Position numbers and translations under genes: made by a program. Positions 27,396-37,456 of a stretch of DNA of 64,000 nucleotides are shown here, piece after piece; the stretch's first letter is position 1; every line of letters begins with the position of its first letter. This DNA is from Marinobacter denitrificans. GTDB lineage: Bacteria; Pseudomonadota; Gammaproteobacteria; Pseudomonadales; Oleiphilaceae. Where the stretch lies: NCBI RefSeq assembly GCF_008795955.1, contig NZ_VMHN01000009.1, positions 62,001-126,000 on the forward strand. The letters are read 5' to 3'. Below the pieces are notes generated by a model. That model was not told the DNA's origin, did no database searches, and worked only from the letters and a program-made list of their open reading frames with translations.

Positions 27396-28028
27396 TCAGT
27401 GCAGGGCACGGAGTTGACGTGGATACAGCGCGGCGCTGACTTCGGGCTCGTCCAGCAGATCCGCCAGTTCCATGTCCACCTCGGTTTCCTGTCCTTCATC
27501 AGGCAGGGGTTCAAACAGGGTGTTGAGCCATGAGGTGACGGAAGGGGCTTCATCGCGGCCATACTCTGTGGATAGCGCCTTGATGCGACGGAAGCCGATG
27601 ATCCGTTGGTGCTTGGGATCACGGATCTGCTCGAAGCCGCGCCAGTATATCCGGTCGCGGGTGTGCAGCTGGACAAACAGTGTGTCGATGGGCTCGGCCG
27701 GGTCTTCGCCGCGCACCGGTTCATCGTCGCTGTCTTCAGCGGCCAGGGATTCTTCAGACAGTGTGTCGGCCTTCGCCGGCTTTTTGTTGCGGATGGTGGT
27801 CCACGCCGGATAGAGCACGGCCACCGCGTCGGCTTCTACATGCTCACGGGCAGCGCGGAGGATCAGTCCCCAGCGGGCCTTGTCGGCATCGGTTTCAAGA
27901 GAGTTAATGGGCAAGTCGTAGCTTTGTTCGCTGGACAGGACGATTGCCATCATCGGGGCATCAAGTTCCCCCATGGCTTCAGCCTGTGCTACAGACACCA
28001 GTTCGTCGATTGCCATCGGTTGGTTCAT
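27396..28028 (-). CDS. Hypothetical protein
   Basis: A 210-residue soluble protein with GAGGAGG upstream of its ATG. I do not recognise the family. It is acidic, with a low-complexity centre (about 95-120, SEESLAAEDSDDEP) between two likely folded parts: residues 1-90 (ending AVAVLYPAWTTIRNKKP) and 125-205 (LFVQLHTRDRIYWRGFEQIRD). No signal peptide or membrane segment is visible. It lies downstream of the amidase on the same strand with a 149-base gap. Confidence 0.7.
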   Translation of the reverse strand: MNQPMAIDELVSVAQAEAMGELDAPMMAIVLSSEQSYDLPINSLETDADKARWGLILRAAREHVEADAVAVLYPAWTTIRNKKPAKADTLSEESLAAEDSDDEPVRGEDPAEPIDTLFVQLHTRDRIYWRGFEQIRDPKHQRIIGFRRIKALSTEYGRDEAPSVTSWLNTLFEPLPDEGQETEVDMELADLLDEPEVSAALYPRQLRALH

Positions 28029-28063
28029 AATACGCTCGCCTCCTCGATGCCATCAGGGTCTTT

Positions 28064-28085
28064 CAGGGAGAAAGGGTTCTCCCTG
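28064..28085. repeat. 9-bp perfect hairpin between amidase and hypothetical gene
   Basis: CAGGGAGAA and its complement enclose a four-base loop. It lies about 40 bases before the start of the downstream minus-strand gene and has no T-run. It may attenuate read-through from the amidase gene or be incidental. Confidence 0.4.
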
Positions 28086-28177
28086 ACTCACAGCATAGCC
28101 TGTTACGGCCATAAAGATAAACGTGGATGCGGTGATCGCGGATCACAATACGTCATTTATTGTTTCAGAGCGTAGTT

Positions 28178-29665
28178 TCACACTGTCGTCTCCAACAGCT
28201 CATAACGACCAAACCAGGGGCTGGCCTCTTCCAGTTGCGCCGCCAACTGCAGCAGTGTGGCTTCGTCGCCATGGGGCGCCCCGAACTGTACACCAACAGG
28301 CAAGCCGGACGCTGTCCAGTACATCGGCACTGACATCGCCGGCGTTCCGGTCAGGTTCGCCAACTGGGTGAACGGTGTACGGGCCAGGCTATCCAGGGCC
28401 ATCTGATCCACCTGACCGCTGCGATGCAACACCTTCCCCGCCTTGAGCGTCAGCATCAGCCGGGCTGCAAACTTTAGATGGCCAGGGGTGTCCAGCTCAC
28501 CAATTTTTGCTGGTAGTTGTCCGGCGGTCGGGCAGAGATACATATCGTAACCCTGAAAAAACGCACCGAGCGCCCGCGCAAAATCATTCCATTGCTGCCG
28601 CCGCCGGACATAATCCGGCAGCGGCATAGTTCTGCCAAGCATGCCAAGCAGGCGGGTATCCAGCTCGAAATCCTCGTCCCTGGCGCCGAATTCGGCCTTC
28701 GCCTTATCCATCAGGGTCGATACTTCACCAAAATAAAGGCCCAGATAACAGCGAGCCAACGCCATGCCATCAAACTCCGGACGGGCATACTCCACATCGT
28801 GTCCGAGGGTTTCGAGTACACGGGCGGTGTCTTCAACCGCATCCACACACTCCTGAGCCACCTCAGTGTCATAGGGGGAAGAAGTAAAAACACCGATTTT
28901 CAGGCGTCGCGGGGAATGCTGCATCAGTTCTGCATAGGGCGCCGATGGTGGCGCAATGACGAACGGATCGCCCGCCGCGGGGCCTGACAGAACGTCGAGC
29001 ATGGCCGCGCTGTCGCGAACAGTACGCGTCACCACGTGGTCAGCAGAGGCGCCGGTCCAGGCTTCGCCGCTAAAGGGACCTGAGGAAATCCGGCCACGGG
29101 AAGGCTTGAGCCCGAACAGGCCATTGTAGGCCGCAGGAATTCGTATGGACCCGCCGCCATCGTTGGCGCCGGCCATGGGCACAATCCCGGCAGCTACAGC
29201 AGCACCAGAGCCACCACTGGAACCACCAGGCGTCAGATCGGTATTCCAGGGATTGCGGGAAGCTCCCCAGAGGGCTGACTCGGTCACCGCCTTTAGGCCG
29301 AACTCCGGGGTGGCGGTACGGCCCAAAAACACCAGCCCGCCGGCACGGGCCCGGCGAACGTATTCCGAGTCCTGCCTTGCAATGTTGTTTTTAAGTCCAC
29401 GACTGCCAAAGGTACAGGGATGCCCCTGTTGCTCCTGAGCCAGATCTTTAAGCAGCATGGGAACGCCGGAAAAGGTACCATCAGGCGGATAACTCTGGCT
29501 TAGCGCATCCGAAAACTGGGGGTAGCAGACGGCGTTCAGTTTGCTGTTTACAGCCGATGCCCGCTCGATAGCCGCCTCACAGACTTCACGGCCTGAAACT
29601 TCATTGCGGCGAATCAGGTCGGCAAGCGCTACCGCATCGTACCGGAGGTATTCGGATTGCTTCAT
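28178..29665 (-). CDS. Amidase signature family protein
   Basis: A 495-residue cytoplasmic amidase. The Ser-cisSer-Lys triad is visible: Lys in MLLKDLAQE and the serine-rich loop PGGSSGGSGAAVAAG. The C-terminal stretch TQLANLTGTPAMSVPMYWT is typical. Members cut small amides, nylon-type oligomers or aryl amides; the substrate cannot be told here. No GatB or GatC is adjacent, so it is not the tRNA amidotransferase subunit. It is divergent from the transglycosylase-like gene with only 52 bases between them. Confidence 0.9.
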   Translation of the reverse strand: MKQSEYLRYDAVALADLIRRNEVSGREVCEAAIERASAVNSKLNAVCYPQFSDALSQSYPPDGTFSGVPMLLKDLAQEQQGHPCTFGSRGLKNNIARQDSEYVRRARAGGLVFLGRTATPEFGLKAVTESALWGASRNPWNTDLTPGGSSGGSGAAVAAGIVPMAGANDGGGSIRIPAAYNGLFGLKPSRGRISSGPFSGEAWTGASADHVVTRTVRDSAAMLDVLSGPAAGDPFVIAPPSAPYAELMQHSPRRLKIGVFTSSPYDTEVAQECVDAVEDTARVLETLGHDVEYARPEFDGMALARCYLGLYFGEVSTLMDKAKAEFGARDEDFELDTRLLGMLGRTMPLPDYVRRRQQWNDFARALGAFFQGYDMYLCPTAGQLPAKIGELDTPGHLKFAARLMLTLKAGKVLHRSGQVDQMALDSLARTPFTQLANLTGTPAMSVPMYWTASGLPVGVQFGAPHGDEATLLQLAAQLEEASPWFGRYELLETTV

Positions 29666-29717
29666 GATCGATTCCGTTTGTTATTCTGAACTCTGGAGAT
29701 TGAGGGAATTATCGTCT

Positions 29718-30833
29718 ATGAACAAAAGTCCCAGGCGTCGCACACTTGCTGTAGCTTTCATGGTCACGTCCATTATCGCACCAATCCTGTGCGCCAGTGA
29801 ACAACCGCCAGAGCCAGTCGATGACTGGACCAGTATTGTCCGCGGCTCCCCCTATTGGGTAAGCCAGGGGGTTTATAACAACATTGTCACCATCCGGCGC
29901 TGGGTACTGAAAGAATCCGGATACTGCTCTGACACAGACCGGCATATTCTGTTCGATATGCGCGGCCAGTTCCTTGGCTATATTGACGATGAAAGCAGCC
30001 GCGAGGCCACCCAGAAGCGCCTGAACGACACCAGGCGCACGCTGGCCACCAGCGGCCGGGCAGAAAACTGGGCGGTCGGCGGCCCTGCCAAAACCGGCTA
30101 TCCGTTTGCGCTCGCCTGTGACCAACCGCACGTCAACCTGGACGAAGCCGTCGCCCGTTATCTCGGCACGCTACCCGCCGAGCTGATCTGGGGCGCCTGG
30201 GATGACCTTGTCTTTGCATCACAGGAGAAACCCGAACCCCTTCACGATGCATTGATGTATGTCTATGAAACACGCCAGCAACGAAACAACCTGCCTAAAA
30301 GCCTGCCAACGTATCTTGCCGGGCAGGTGCTGATCGAAAGTAGCGGGCAGCAACGTGCCCACTCCATCGCCGATGCCAAGGGCATATTACAGCTCTCGCC
30401 TTCGGCACTCAGCGACTGCCAGATCAAGCCGGCCAACCACTGGCACCGACTCGCCCAGATTGATTGCGCCCTGAGGTTAATGAACCAGAATGCCCGTAAC
30501 CTGCAGGAACCGTTCAACCAGCGTTTTGGTGAGTTGCCCGCTGAAAAACGGGACCGGCTTTTTACACTGCTGCTGGTTCAGGCCTACCACGGGGGTGCGG
30601 GCCGTGTAAAAGCCCTGCTGGATGACGACACCCTGTCCAGGCCTGCCGCCTATTTTGCCCGGGAACACGATAATTTCAGTGCCGGTGATATCGCTTTCGG
30701 GATGGTATTTCACAACCTGGGGCGCGACCGTTTCGGCCTGGCCTCGCTGTATTATGTGGCGGACGTCCAGCTTGCCGCAGAAGCATTGTGCAAAACGGCG
30801 CGTCTTGGCGATGCCTCTTTCTGTAAGCTTTAA
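29718..30833 (+). CDS. Lytic transglycosylase-like periplasmic protein
   Basis: About 371 residues from ATG 29718. A signal peptide (ends ILCASEQ) is followed by an unassigned N-terminal domain (about 30-190). An SLT-like domain (about 200-330) includes the likely catalytic glutamate in GQVLIESSGQQRAHSIADAKGILQLSPSAL. This matches the ES..G and GLLQL-type motifs of soluble lytic transglycosylases, which cut peptidoglycan between MurNAc and GlcNAc. The ribosome site is weak. A TauE-like permease gene follows 18 bases later. Confidence 0.75.
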   Translation: MNKSPRRRTLAVAFMVTSIIAPILCASEQPPEPVDDWTSIVRGSPYWVSQGVYNNIVTIRRWVLKESGYCSDTDRHILFDMRGQFLGYIDDESSREATQKRLNDTRRTLATSGRAENWAVGGPAKTGYPFALACDQPHVNLDEAVARYLGTLPAELIWGAWDDLVFASQEKPEPLHDALMYVYETRQQRNNLPKSLPTYLAGQVLIESSGQQRAHSIADAKGILQLSPSALSDCQIKPANHWHRLAQIDCALRLMNQNARNLQEPFNQRFGELPAEKRDRLFTLLLVQAYHGGAGRVKALLDDDTLSRPAAYFAREHDNFSAGDIAFGMVFHNLGRDRFGLASLYYVADVQLAAEALCKTARLGDASFCKL

Positions 30834-30851
30834 GTAGCCCGGGAGTCCGCG

Positions 30852-31616
30852 TTGGAACTGACACTGATTCCGGAGGGCCTCACTGCCACTACCGCAGCCA
30901 TACTGCTGACGAGCTCAGTGGTAACCTCAATGATCACTGCCAGCCTGGGTGCCGGGGGCGGCGTGCTGTTACTGGTATTGATGGCATTCTGGATACCGCC
31001 TGCGGCGATCATACCGGTACACGGCATGATCCAGTTGGGCTCAAATGCCGGGCGGGCAGGCCTGACCTGGCGCCATACCGACTGGAAAGCCATCGCGGCC
31101 TTCGCCCCCGGTGTGCTACTGGGGGCAGCGTTGGGGGCCTGGGTATTGGTGGATCTGCCAACCTATCTCTGGCAACTCACCATTGGCCTGTTCGTGCTGT
31201 ACCTGTGCTGGGGGCCAGCATTGCCCCGGGGAGCTTTTGGCAGCACAGGCATATTCCTGGCCTCCGTCCTGACCAGTTTCGTGAGCCTGTTTGTCGGGGC
31301 TACGGGCCCGCTGGTGGCGTCTTTTATCAAGCAGATGCACAGCGACCGCTTCACCACGGTAGCCACGTTTGCCATGGCCATGACGCTTCAGCATGCCCCA
31401 AAAGCACTGGTATTCGGGTTTGCGGGTTTCATGTTCCGGGAGTGGGTGCTGTTTATCCTGGCGATGATCGCCTTCGGTTTCGCCGGCACCTGGCTCGGGC
31501 TGCATGTGCTCAGGTCCATGAGTAACCGGCACTTCAGCCGTCTGTTCAATGTTCTGTTGACACTGCTTGCCCTGCGCCTGCTTTGGCAGGCCGGCAGCGC
31601 TGCAGGCTGGTGGTAG
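30852..31616 (+). CDS. TauE/SafE/TSUP family permease
   Basis: A 254-residue membrane protein with seven to eight helices. The paired family repeats are visible: TSMITASLGAGGGVLLLVLM near the start and FVSLFVGATGPLVASFI in the second half. TSUP proteins move sulfite, sulfoacetate or other small organic anions. The start is a TTG with GGGAG six bases upstream. It is probably co-transcribed with the transglycosylase-like gene. The substrate is unknown. Confidence 0.85.
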   Translation: MELTLIPEGLTATTAAILLTSSVVTSMITASLGAGGGVLLLVLMAFWIPPAAIIPVHGMIQLGSNAGRAGLTWRHTDWKAIAAFAPGVLLGAALGAWVLVDLPTYLWQLTIGLFVLYLCWGPALPRGAFGSTGIFLASVLTSFVSLFVGATGPLVASFIKQMHSDRFTTVATFAMAMTLQHAPKALVFGFAGFMFREWVLFILAMIAFGFAGTWLGLHVLRSMSNRHFSRLFNVLLTLLALRLLWQAGSAAGWW

Positions 31617-31645
31617 GGCAGAGCCGCACCATCACGGCAGGCCGA

Positions 31646-34024
31646 TCATACAAGCTGGTCCTGGGGCGGCAGAGGAACCGTAACCACCTGGTTGCGGCCC
31701 CGGGCCTTGGCGGCATAGCTGCCTTCATCAGCTCTCGCCATTACTTCACGGGGGCCGGAATCGGCTTCTGACATTTCCGTCAAACCGATGCTCGCGGTCA
31801 CACCAAAGGATTTGCCGTCCTGCTCGATCCGAATAGACTCAATACCCCGGCGGATAGTTTCGGCCAGCTCCAAAGCGCGTTCCAGCCCACACGCGGGCAG
31901 AATAATGCCGAACTCATCACCACCCAGGCGTGCCACTGTATCGGACTGTCGTACCGTCGCCCTGAGCAGATCCGAGAGGCGGCCCAGCAGGTCATCCCCC
32001 ATCAGATGGCCGCCCTCATCATTGACGGGCTTGAAGTAGTCCAGATCAATCAGCATCAACACACTGGCAACGGTCTTTTTGCTGGCGTCGCCCAGGCATT
32101 TCACCAGCGAGGAATTAAATGCCCGTCGGTTCATCAGCCCCGTAAGGCTGTCATGGGTCGCCTCCCACGACAGCCGCTCTTCTTCACGGCGACGTTCACT
32201 GTCGTCCCTGATCACCAGTATGAGTTGATGATGGGCTCCACCCCTGCGCAGGTGCAGCATGGTCAGGTCCACGTCGAAGGTGCGGCCGCGGCTGTTCCTC
32301 ATCGTCGCATACAGGCTGTCCACATCCGCACTGCGGAGGAAATCATCTGGCTCCCAGCGACGGCTTTCACTTTCGATCGCGACACATTCGTAAAAATTGG
32401 CCTGGTCACACCCCTCTGGCAATCCCAGGAAAGCGCAGGCGGCGTCGTTGGCATAGCGAATAACACCGTCAACATCCAGCATCAGTACACCTTCCTGAAG
32501 GATGCCAAGAATGCTGTCAGCGCGTTCCTGCTCGTCGGCCAGTTCTGCCTCGATTTCCAGTTCATGGGTGATATCCCGGACCACGGTAATAGTCCCCAGT
32601 GTCCGTTCATCGGTGCCAATGAGGGCGGTCATTACGTCCGCCCAGACCAGTTGCTGGTCTCTTCGGGTCTTCAGACGGAAACGCCCGAGGAAAACCTCGT
32701 TGTTTCTCAGTGCCTCCCGCCAGTCTTCCAAGGCACTGGCGCGGTCTTCTTCATACACTCCCTGGACCAACGGAGTATGCAGCAGGTCATTGGCGTCTAT
32801 TCCGACAATTCGTTCGAAGGCCGGGTTCACAAATTCAACCCTGCCCAGAACATCCGTCTGGATAATACCGATAGGCGCACTCTGGGTAAGGGAGCGAAAG
32901 AACGCCTCGCGCTCAGCCAGCGATGCCATTACTCCATCCCGCTCTTCCATGACGGTGTTGAAGGTTTCCGCCACCTGGCGAATTTCAGAACCACCGGCAA
33001 CATCCACCGGGTCGGTACGGATACCGAGATGACGTTCACTGATCTGGAAACCAAGCTTGCGCAGTGGCGCCATCAGACGCCGGAAAACAATCAGCGCCAA
33101 AGGAGCGGCCACCAGAATCACGATCAACAGTACCTGCGCAAAAGTGACTTCCAACCGGCTGACCGGGGCATAGGCCTCCTTTGCCGGCCACACCGCCGCC
33201 ACGAACCAGGGCACCTGGGACATCTGCTGCACCGACATGATGGTCTCGGTTCCTTCCTGGTTATCCGTTCTGGCAGTGCCCTCAAACCCGGCCATGGCAT
33301 CACGCAATATCGGATTTTCCAGTCTCAGCGGTGTCATGGTTTCACCGGTACGGCCATGCGCAAGAGTCACGCCGCTGCGCGTTGCGACACCTACATAGCC
33401 TGTCTTGCCAACATGCACCCCGCTGATTTCCTGCATAAAATTGTCGCCAGCAAGATAGATCGCACCACCGAGAACGCCGATAAACCGCTTACGATGATCG
33501 AAAATGGGGGCCGTCATCATCACTGCCGGCCGGTTCTCGTAGTTCGAAACATAGGGTTCACTGATAACCGGAGTCAGCTGACTTGAGGTTTGCCGGAAAT
33601 AGTCGCGTGAACTGATATTCAGCCCGGTCTGCTGATATTGCTCGGGGTGCTCGGCGATAACATTGCCTTCGGTATCAAACAGATAGATACCATCAAACAA
33701 ATGCTGAAGCGCAATTTCGCGCCTGATGAGCACTCGGGCCCTGGCCTTCAGTACGCTCTCTTCCATGGCGAACCCCTCGGCAACATGGGCAAGCGTATCC
33801 CGTCGTTGCTCGAGACGGGTGTCCAGGTCAGCAGCGACCAGGGTTGCGAGGGTTTCCACCTGTTCGCTGGCCTGCGCCTCAAGTTCAGCACGACTGACCA
33901 TAGAACTGACCACCGCGACTGCCACTGCTGAAAGCACAATGGCAAAGACGACAAAGGCAACAGCCCGGTTGACGAGGCTGGCGAACCATCGCTTTCTAGA
34001 CACGCTCAGCAGACTCCCGAACAC
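31646..34024 (-). CDS. Cache-HAMP-PAS-PAS diguanylate cyclase
   Basis: A 792-residue inner-membrane enzyme. A first membrane helix (about 18-45) is followed by a periplasmic double Cache domain (about 50-290), a second helix (about 297-318), HAMP (about 320-370) and two PAS domains (about 378-490 and 500-620). The GGDEF domain (about 625-785) has RLGGDEF intact, with the product-inhibition site RQSD ahead of it. It should make c-di-GMP from two GTP when the Cache domain binds a small ligand. The GTG at 34024 is the longest start; a GTG seven codons later has a better ribosome site. It is monocistronic. Confidence 0.92.
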   Translation of the reverse strand: MFGSLLSVSRKRWFASLVNRAVAFVVFAIVLSAVAVAVVSSMVSRAELEAQASEQVETLATLVAADLDTRLEQRRDTLAHVAEGFAMEESVLKARARVLIRREIALQHLFDGIYLFDTEGNVIAEHPEQYQQTGLNISSRDYFRQTSSQLTPVISEPYVSNYENRPAVMMTAPIFDHRKRFIGVLGGAIYLAGDNFMQEISGVHVGKTGYVGVATRSGVTLAHGRTGETMTPLRLENPILRDAMAGFEGTARTDNQEGTETIMSVQQMSQVPWFVAAVWPAKEAYAPVSRLEVTFAQVLLIVILVAAPLALIVFRRLMAPLRKLGFQISERHLGIRTDPVDVAGGSEIRQVAETFNTVMEERDGVMASLAEREAFFRSLTQSAPIGIIQTDVLGRVEFVNPAFERIVGIDANDLLHTPLVQGVYEEDRASALEDWREALRNNEVFLGRFRLKTRRDQQLVWADVMTALIGTDERTLGTITVVRDITHELEIEAELADEQERADSILGILQEGVLMLDVDGVIRYANDAACAFLGLPEGCDQANFYECVAIESESRRWEPDDFLRSADVDSLYATMRNSRGRTFDVDLTMLHLRRGGAHHQLILVIRDDSERRREEERLSWEATHDSLTGLMNRRAFNSSLVKCLGDASKKTVASVLMLIDLDYFKPVNDEGGHLMGDDLLGRLSDLLRATVRQSDTVARLGGDEFGIILPACGLERALELAETIRRGIESIRIEQDGKSFGVTASIGLTEMSEADSGPREVMARADEGSYAAKARGRNQVVTVPLPPQDQLV

Positions 34025-34177
34025 CTAAAATAATTGAGGGCAGGTAGTGATTTTCAGAGGGATCACCAGGCAACTGGCTCACCAGGCGTAGCATCGTTTT
34101 TTGTAATTGCCTGTAATTGATCGTCATTCCACAGTCTAACAGACAGTCAGCCGTCAGGAGATTACGGGACTTGCAAA

Positions 34178-34199
34178 TTCAATGATAATCGTTATTATT
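34178..34199 (+). promoter_or_regulatory. Fur box upstream of exbB-exbD-tonB
   Basis: The stretch AATGATAATCGTTATTATT matches 14 of the central 16 positions of the Fur consensus GATAATGATAATCATTATC. It ends 31 bases before the exbB ATG, where Fur-iron would block transcription. It implies iron-starvation control of the whole four-gene operon. Confidence 0.8.
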
Positions 34200-34229
34200 T
34201 AGATCTATTTAACGATTGAGGTTACCGCA

Positions 34230-35030
34230 ATGTCAGACCCCCTGCTCGCCGACACAACCGGCATCAGTACCGGCCCGGTAAGCCAACTGATGGAAATGGG
34301 CGGCCCTGTAATGATGGTACTGCTGGCCATTGCGGTTGCGGGCATAGTGACCTTCTTTTACCTCATGTTATACGGGGCTTTTTTTGCCCCGAGACTCACC
34401 AAAAAACTTAAAAAAGGCATTACGGTTTGGCAACAAAAGCCCGGCAGTGAAGGGCCGGACCACCTGAGTCGCAACGCCAGCCGGTTTAGCCGCCTCAATC
34501 CGCTGCACCATTTGATTATCGATACCATGAATGCCCGCCTGAAGAGGACAGACCCCCAGCAGATCCGGGAAACCGTCGCCAGAGATGCCCATCATTCTCT
34601 GGAGCCTTTTGAGGCGCCGCTCAAAATTATTGAGGTTATCGCGGCACTGGCGCCGCTTCTGGGCCTGCTGGGCACGGTTATGGGCATGATGGAAGCTTTC
34701 AGCGCCATGGCTGCCACCGAAGGTCGGGCCAACGCTTCCCAGTTAAGCGGAGGCATATACGAAGCACTTACCACCACCGCGGCGGGCCTGGTAATTGCCA
34801 TTCCCTTTGCCGCCCTGGCGGCCTGGATTGAATTCCGCCTGCGGCGGATCCAGAAAACCATCAACAGCGCCCTTGTTACGGTGATATCGGTGCCGGCAGT
34901 AGCAACGTCCGGAAATCAAGAACCCGCAGAAAACCCCGAAGCCGAAACAGACGCCGCACCCACATCCCGGCGTTTTGCCGATTATTCAGGAACCGGGCAA
35001 CAGGGCCGACTGGCCAATGCAACTGGTTGA
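34230..35030 (+). CDS. exbB: ExbB/TolQ family energiser subunit
   Basis: A 266-residue MotA/TolQ/ExbB protein. One membrane helix lies at about 28-50 and two at about 130-150 and 175-200, with the conserved stretch APLLGLLGTVMGMMEAF and EALTTTAAGLVIAIP. It forms the proton-driven motor with ExbD that powers TonB. The C-terminal 45 residues are disordered. A Fur box lies just upstream. Its 3' end overlaps exbD by 14 bases. Confidence 0.93.
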   Translation: MSDPLLADTTGISTGPVSQLMEMGGPVMMVLLAIAVAGIVTFFYLMLYGAFFAPRLTKKLKKGITVWQQKPGSEGPDHLSRNASRFSRLNPLHHLIIDTMNARLKRTDPQQIRETVARDAHHSLEPFEAPLKIIEVIAALAPLLGLLGTVMGMMEAFSAMAATEGRANASQLSGGIYEALTTTAAGLVIAIPFAALAAWIEFRLRRIQKTINSALVTVISVPAVATSGNQEPAENPEAETDAAPTSRRFADYSGTGQQGRLANATG

Positions 35031-35418
35031 TCCCAGACCGGCGCGGCCGGTTCCCATCCGCATTACCCCGCTGATTGACGTGGTATTTATCCTGCTGGTG
35101 TTCTTCATGCTTACCAGCCGCCTGTTGCCGGTAAGTTTCATGGAGTTGAGCAACAGCACCGGCAATACCAGCCCGGTCACCGGAGAGCCCATGCCAGAGG
35201 TCATAATCGAACGCGAAGGACAGGCAGTCTGGCGGGGCGAAACCTACAGGATTGACGCGCTAGTGGGTGAACTGAAAGCCAGTGGCATTGACGAAATCAA
35301 TCTGGCCACCGCACCTGTCACACGCCTGACAGATTTCACCTCGGCCTACAGCCGGTTATCAGACAGCGGCATCACTGCCCACTGGAAGCGTTCACCGCAG
35401 CCCGCGGAGCAACCATGA
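35017..35418 (+). CDS. exbD: ExbD energiser subunit
   Basis: A 133-residue protein starting inside exbB. The single membrane helix (about 16-38, ITPLIDVVFILLVFFML) carries Asp21, the residue equivalent to the proton-translocating Asp25 of E. coli ExbD. The periplasmic domain follows (about 45-130). The catalytic Asp is present, so this is the functional ExbD of the operon. Translation is coupled at both ends (overlap with exbB, ATGA with the next gene). Confidence 0.92.
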   Translation: MQLVDPRPARPVPIRITPLIDVVFILLVFFMLTSRLLPVSFMELSNSTGNTSPVTGEPMPEVIIEREGQAVWRGETYRIDALVGELKASGIDEINLATAPVTRLTDFTSAYSRLSDSGITAHWKRSPQPAEQP

Positions 35419-35824
35419 GCGATCTTGTACCACCACCGGTAACGTCCGGCAAGTCCCTTATGGAACGCCTGGAAGACGCCCTGCTTCCACTCATCAACCT
35501 GGTTTTCCTGTTGTTGATGTTTTTTATCGTGGCGGGGCAGCTGTCAGATATCCCGCTGCCGGACCTCCCCGGCACGGCCAATCAGGCCGGAAATGAGCAG
35601 CCCCACGCAGATCTCATCGTTACCGCCGCCGGGGATTGGCAGGTAGGTGGACAAACGGTGAGGGCCGAGGGCCTTGCTGACGCATTACCGGCCCCCGATG
35701 CGGAAACTCCCCTTAAAATTGCAGCTGAGCAGGACATTGCCATGGATGACCTGGAGGGCCTGCTTCGCGTGCTGGAGAACAGTGGCTATGAGGAAGTCAT
35801 TCTGCTGACGGAGCCGGCCAGCTG

Positions 35825-35825
<1 letters not shown>
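35415..35825 (+). CDS. Second ExbD-like protein lacking the key Asp
   Basis: A 136-residue protein with the ExbD layout: short cytoplasmic N-terminus, one helix (about 23-45, LLPLINLVFLLLMFFIV) and a periplasmic domain. At the position of the proton-carrying aspartate it has Asn28. It may form a mixed dimer with the preceding ExbD, or be a structural or regulatory version. Its start overlaps exbD, and its stop shares a base with tonB (TGATG). Confidence 0.85.
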
Positions 35826-36616
<791 letters not shown>

Positions 36617-36734
36617 GCAAATTATTGCCCGGCCAGCGAAATCTCGCCCCGAAGCCAGCAACAAGTTGCCTGAACTACCCCCCGCGCATTCATGAAACAC
36701 CCTTACTCATTGTTATTAAACAATTTTATATTTG

Positions 36735-36750
36735 TGGCACGACCTTTGTT
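36735..36750 (+). promoter_or_regulatory. Sigma-54 promoter candidate for hcp
   Basis: TGGCACGACCTTTGTT has the -24 TGGCAC element and a -12 TTGT (consensus TTGC) at the correct spacing. It lies about 65 bases before the hcp start. Sigma-54 control of hcp is established in several species with type VI secretion. Confidence 0.6.
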
Positions 36751-36813
36751 ACTGAGTAGGCGTCCAGGGAGAACCCGAGGACACTTATTCATTCATTCGT
36801 CATGGAGCAGACT

Positions 36814-37332
36814 ATGCCAACTCCTTGTTATATCAGCATCGAAGGCCAGACTCAGGGTAACATCACCGCCGGCGCATTCACGTCCGATTCCGTAGGCAAC
36901 ATCTACGTTGAAGGCCATGAAGACGAAGTACTGGTCCAGGAATTCAGCCACGTTGTAACCGTTCCGACTGATCCTCAGTCCGGCCAGCCTTCCGGCCAGC
37001 GCGTTCACAAACCGTTCAAGTTCACTTCTGCCCTGAACAAAGCTACGCCGCTGATGTACAACGCCCTGGCTTCCGGTGAAATGCTGCCAAAAGTTGAGCT
37101 GAAGTGGTACCGCACGTCTGTTGAGGGCAAGCAGGAGCACTTTTTCTCTACCATCCTGGAGGATGCCACCATCATTGACATCCAGTGCGACATGCCGCAC
37201 TGCCAGGATGCTGCCAGTGCTGATTTCACCCAGCTGGTAACCGCGTCCCTGTCCTACCGCAAGGTCACCTGGGAGCACGCAGTTGCCGGTACTTCCGGTG
37301 CGGACGACTGGCGTTCCCCGATCGAAGGTTAA
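36814..37332 (+). CDS. hcp: Hcp, type VI secretion tube protein
   Basis: A 172-residue Hcp1-type protein starting MPTPCYISIEGQTQG, with the family stretches VEGHEDEVLVQEFSH, HKPFKFTSALNKATP and YRKVTWEHAVAGTSG. Hexameric Hcp rings stack into the inner tube. GGAG lies seven bases before the ATG. No other type VI gene is in the window, so it is an orphan copy that must work with machinery encoded elsewhere. A sigma-54 candidate lies upstream and a strong terminator downstream, so it is transcribed alone. Confidence 0.96.
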   Translation: MPTPCYISIEGQTQGNITAGAFTSDSVGNIYVEGHEDEVLVQEFSHVVTVPTDPQSGQPSGQRVHKPFKFTSALNKATPLMYNALASGEMLPKVELKWYRTSVEGKQEHFFSTILEDATIIDIQCDMPHCQDAASADFTQLVTASLSYRKVTWEHAVAGTSGADDWRSPIEG

Positions 37333-37354
37333 GCCCTCCGGTCCGACCAGTCAG

Positions 37355-37387
37355 AACGGCCAGCATTTGCTGGCCGTTGTTGTTTTT
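37355..37387 (+). terminator. Intrinsic terminator of hcp
   Basis: An 11-bp perfect stem AACGGCCAGCA/TGCTGGCCGTT with a two-base apparent loop is followed by GTTGTTTTT. It lies 23 bases after the hcp stop codon. Confidence 0.9.
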
Positions 37388-37456
37388 ACGGGAGGGCCGG
37401 GACGCGGTATTATCAGGTAATGATCGTTTTCCCCTCCTGCTGCACGCGTCTGGCCC

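Noticed and set aside
32006..33586. Open frame of about 526 codons opposite the diguanylate cyclase
   Set aside because: No family motif is seen, and the minus strand carries an intact Cache-PAS-GGDEF protein across the same stretch.
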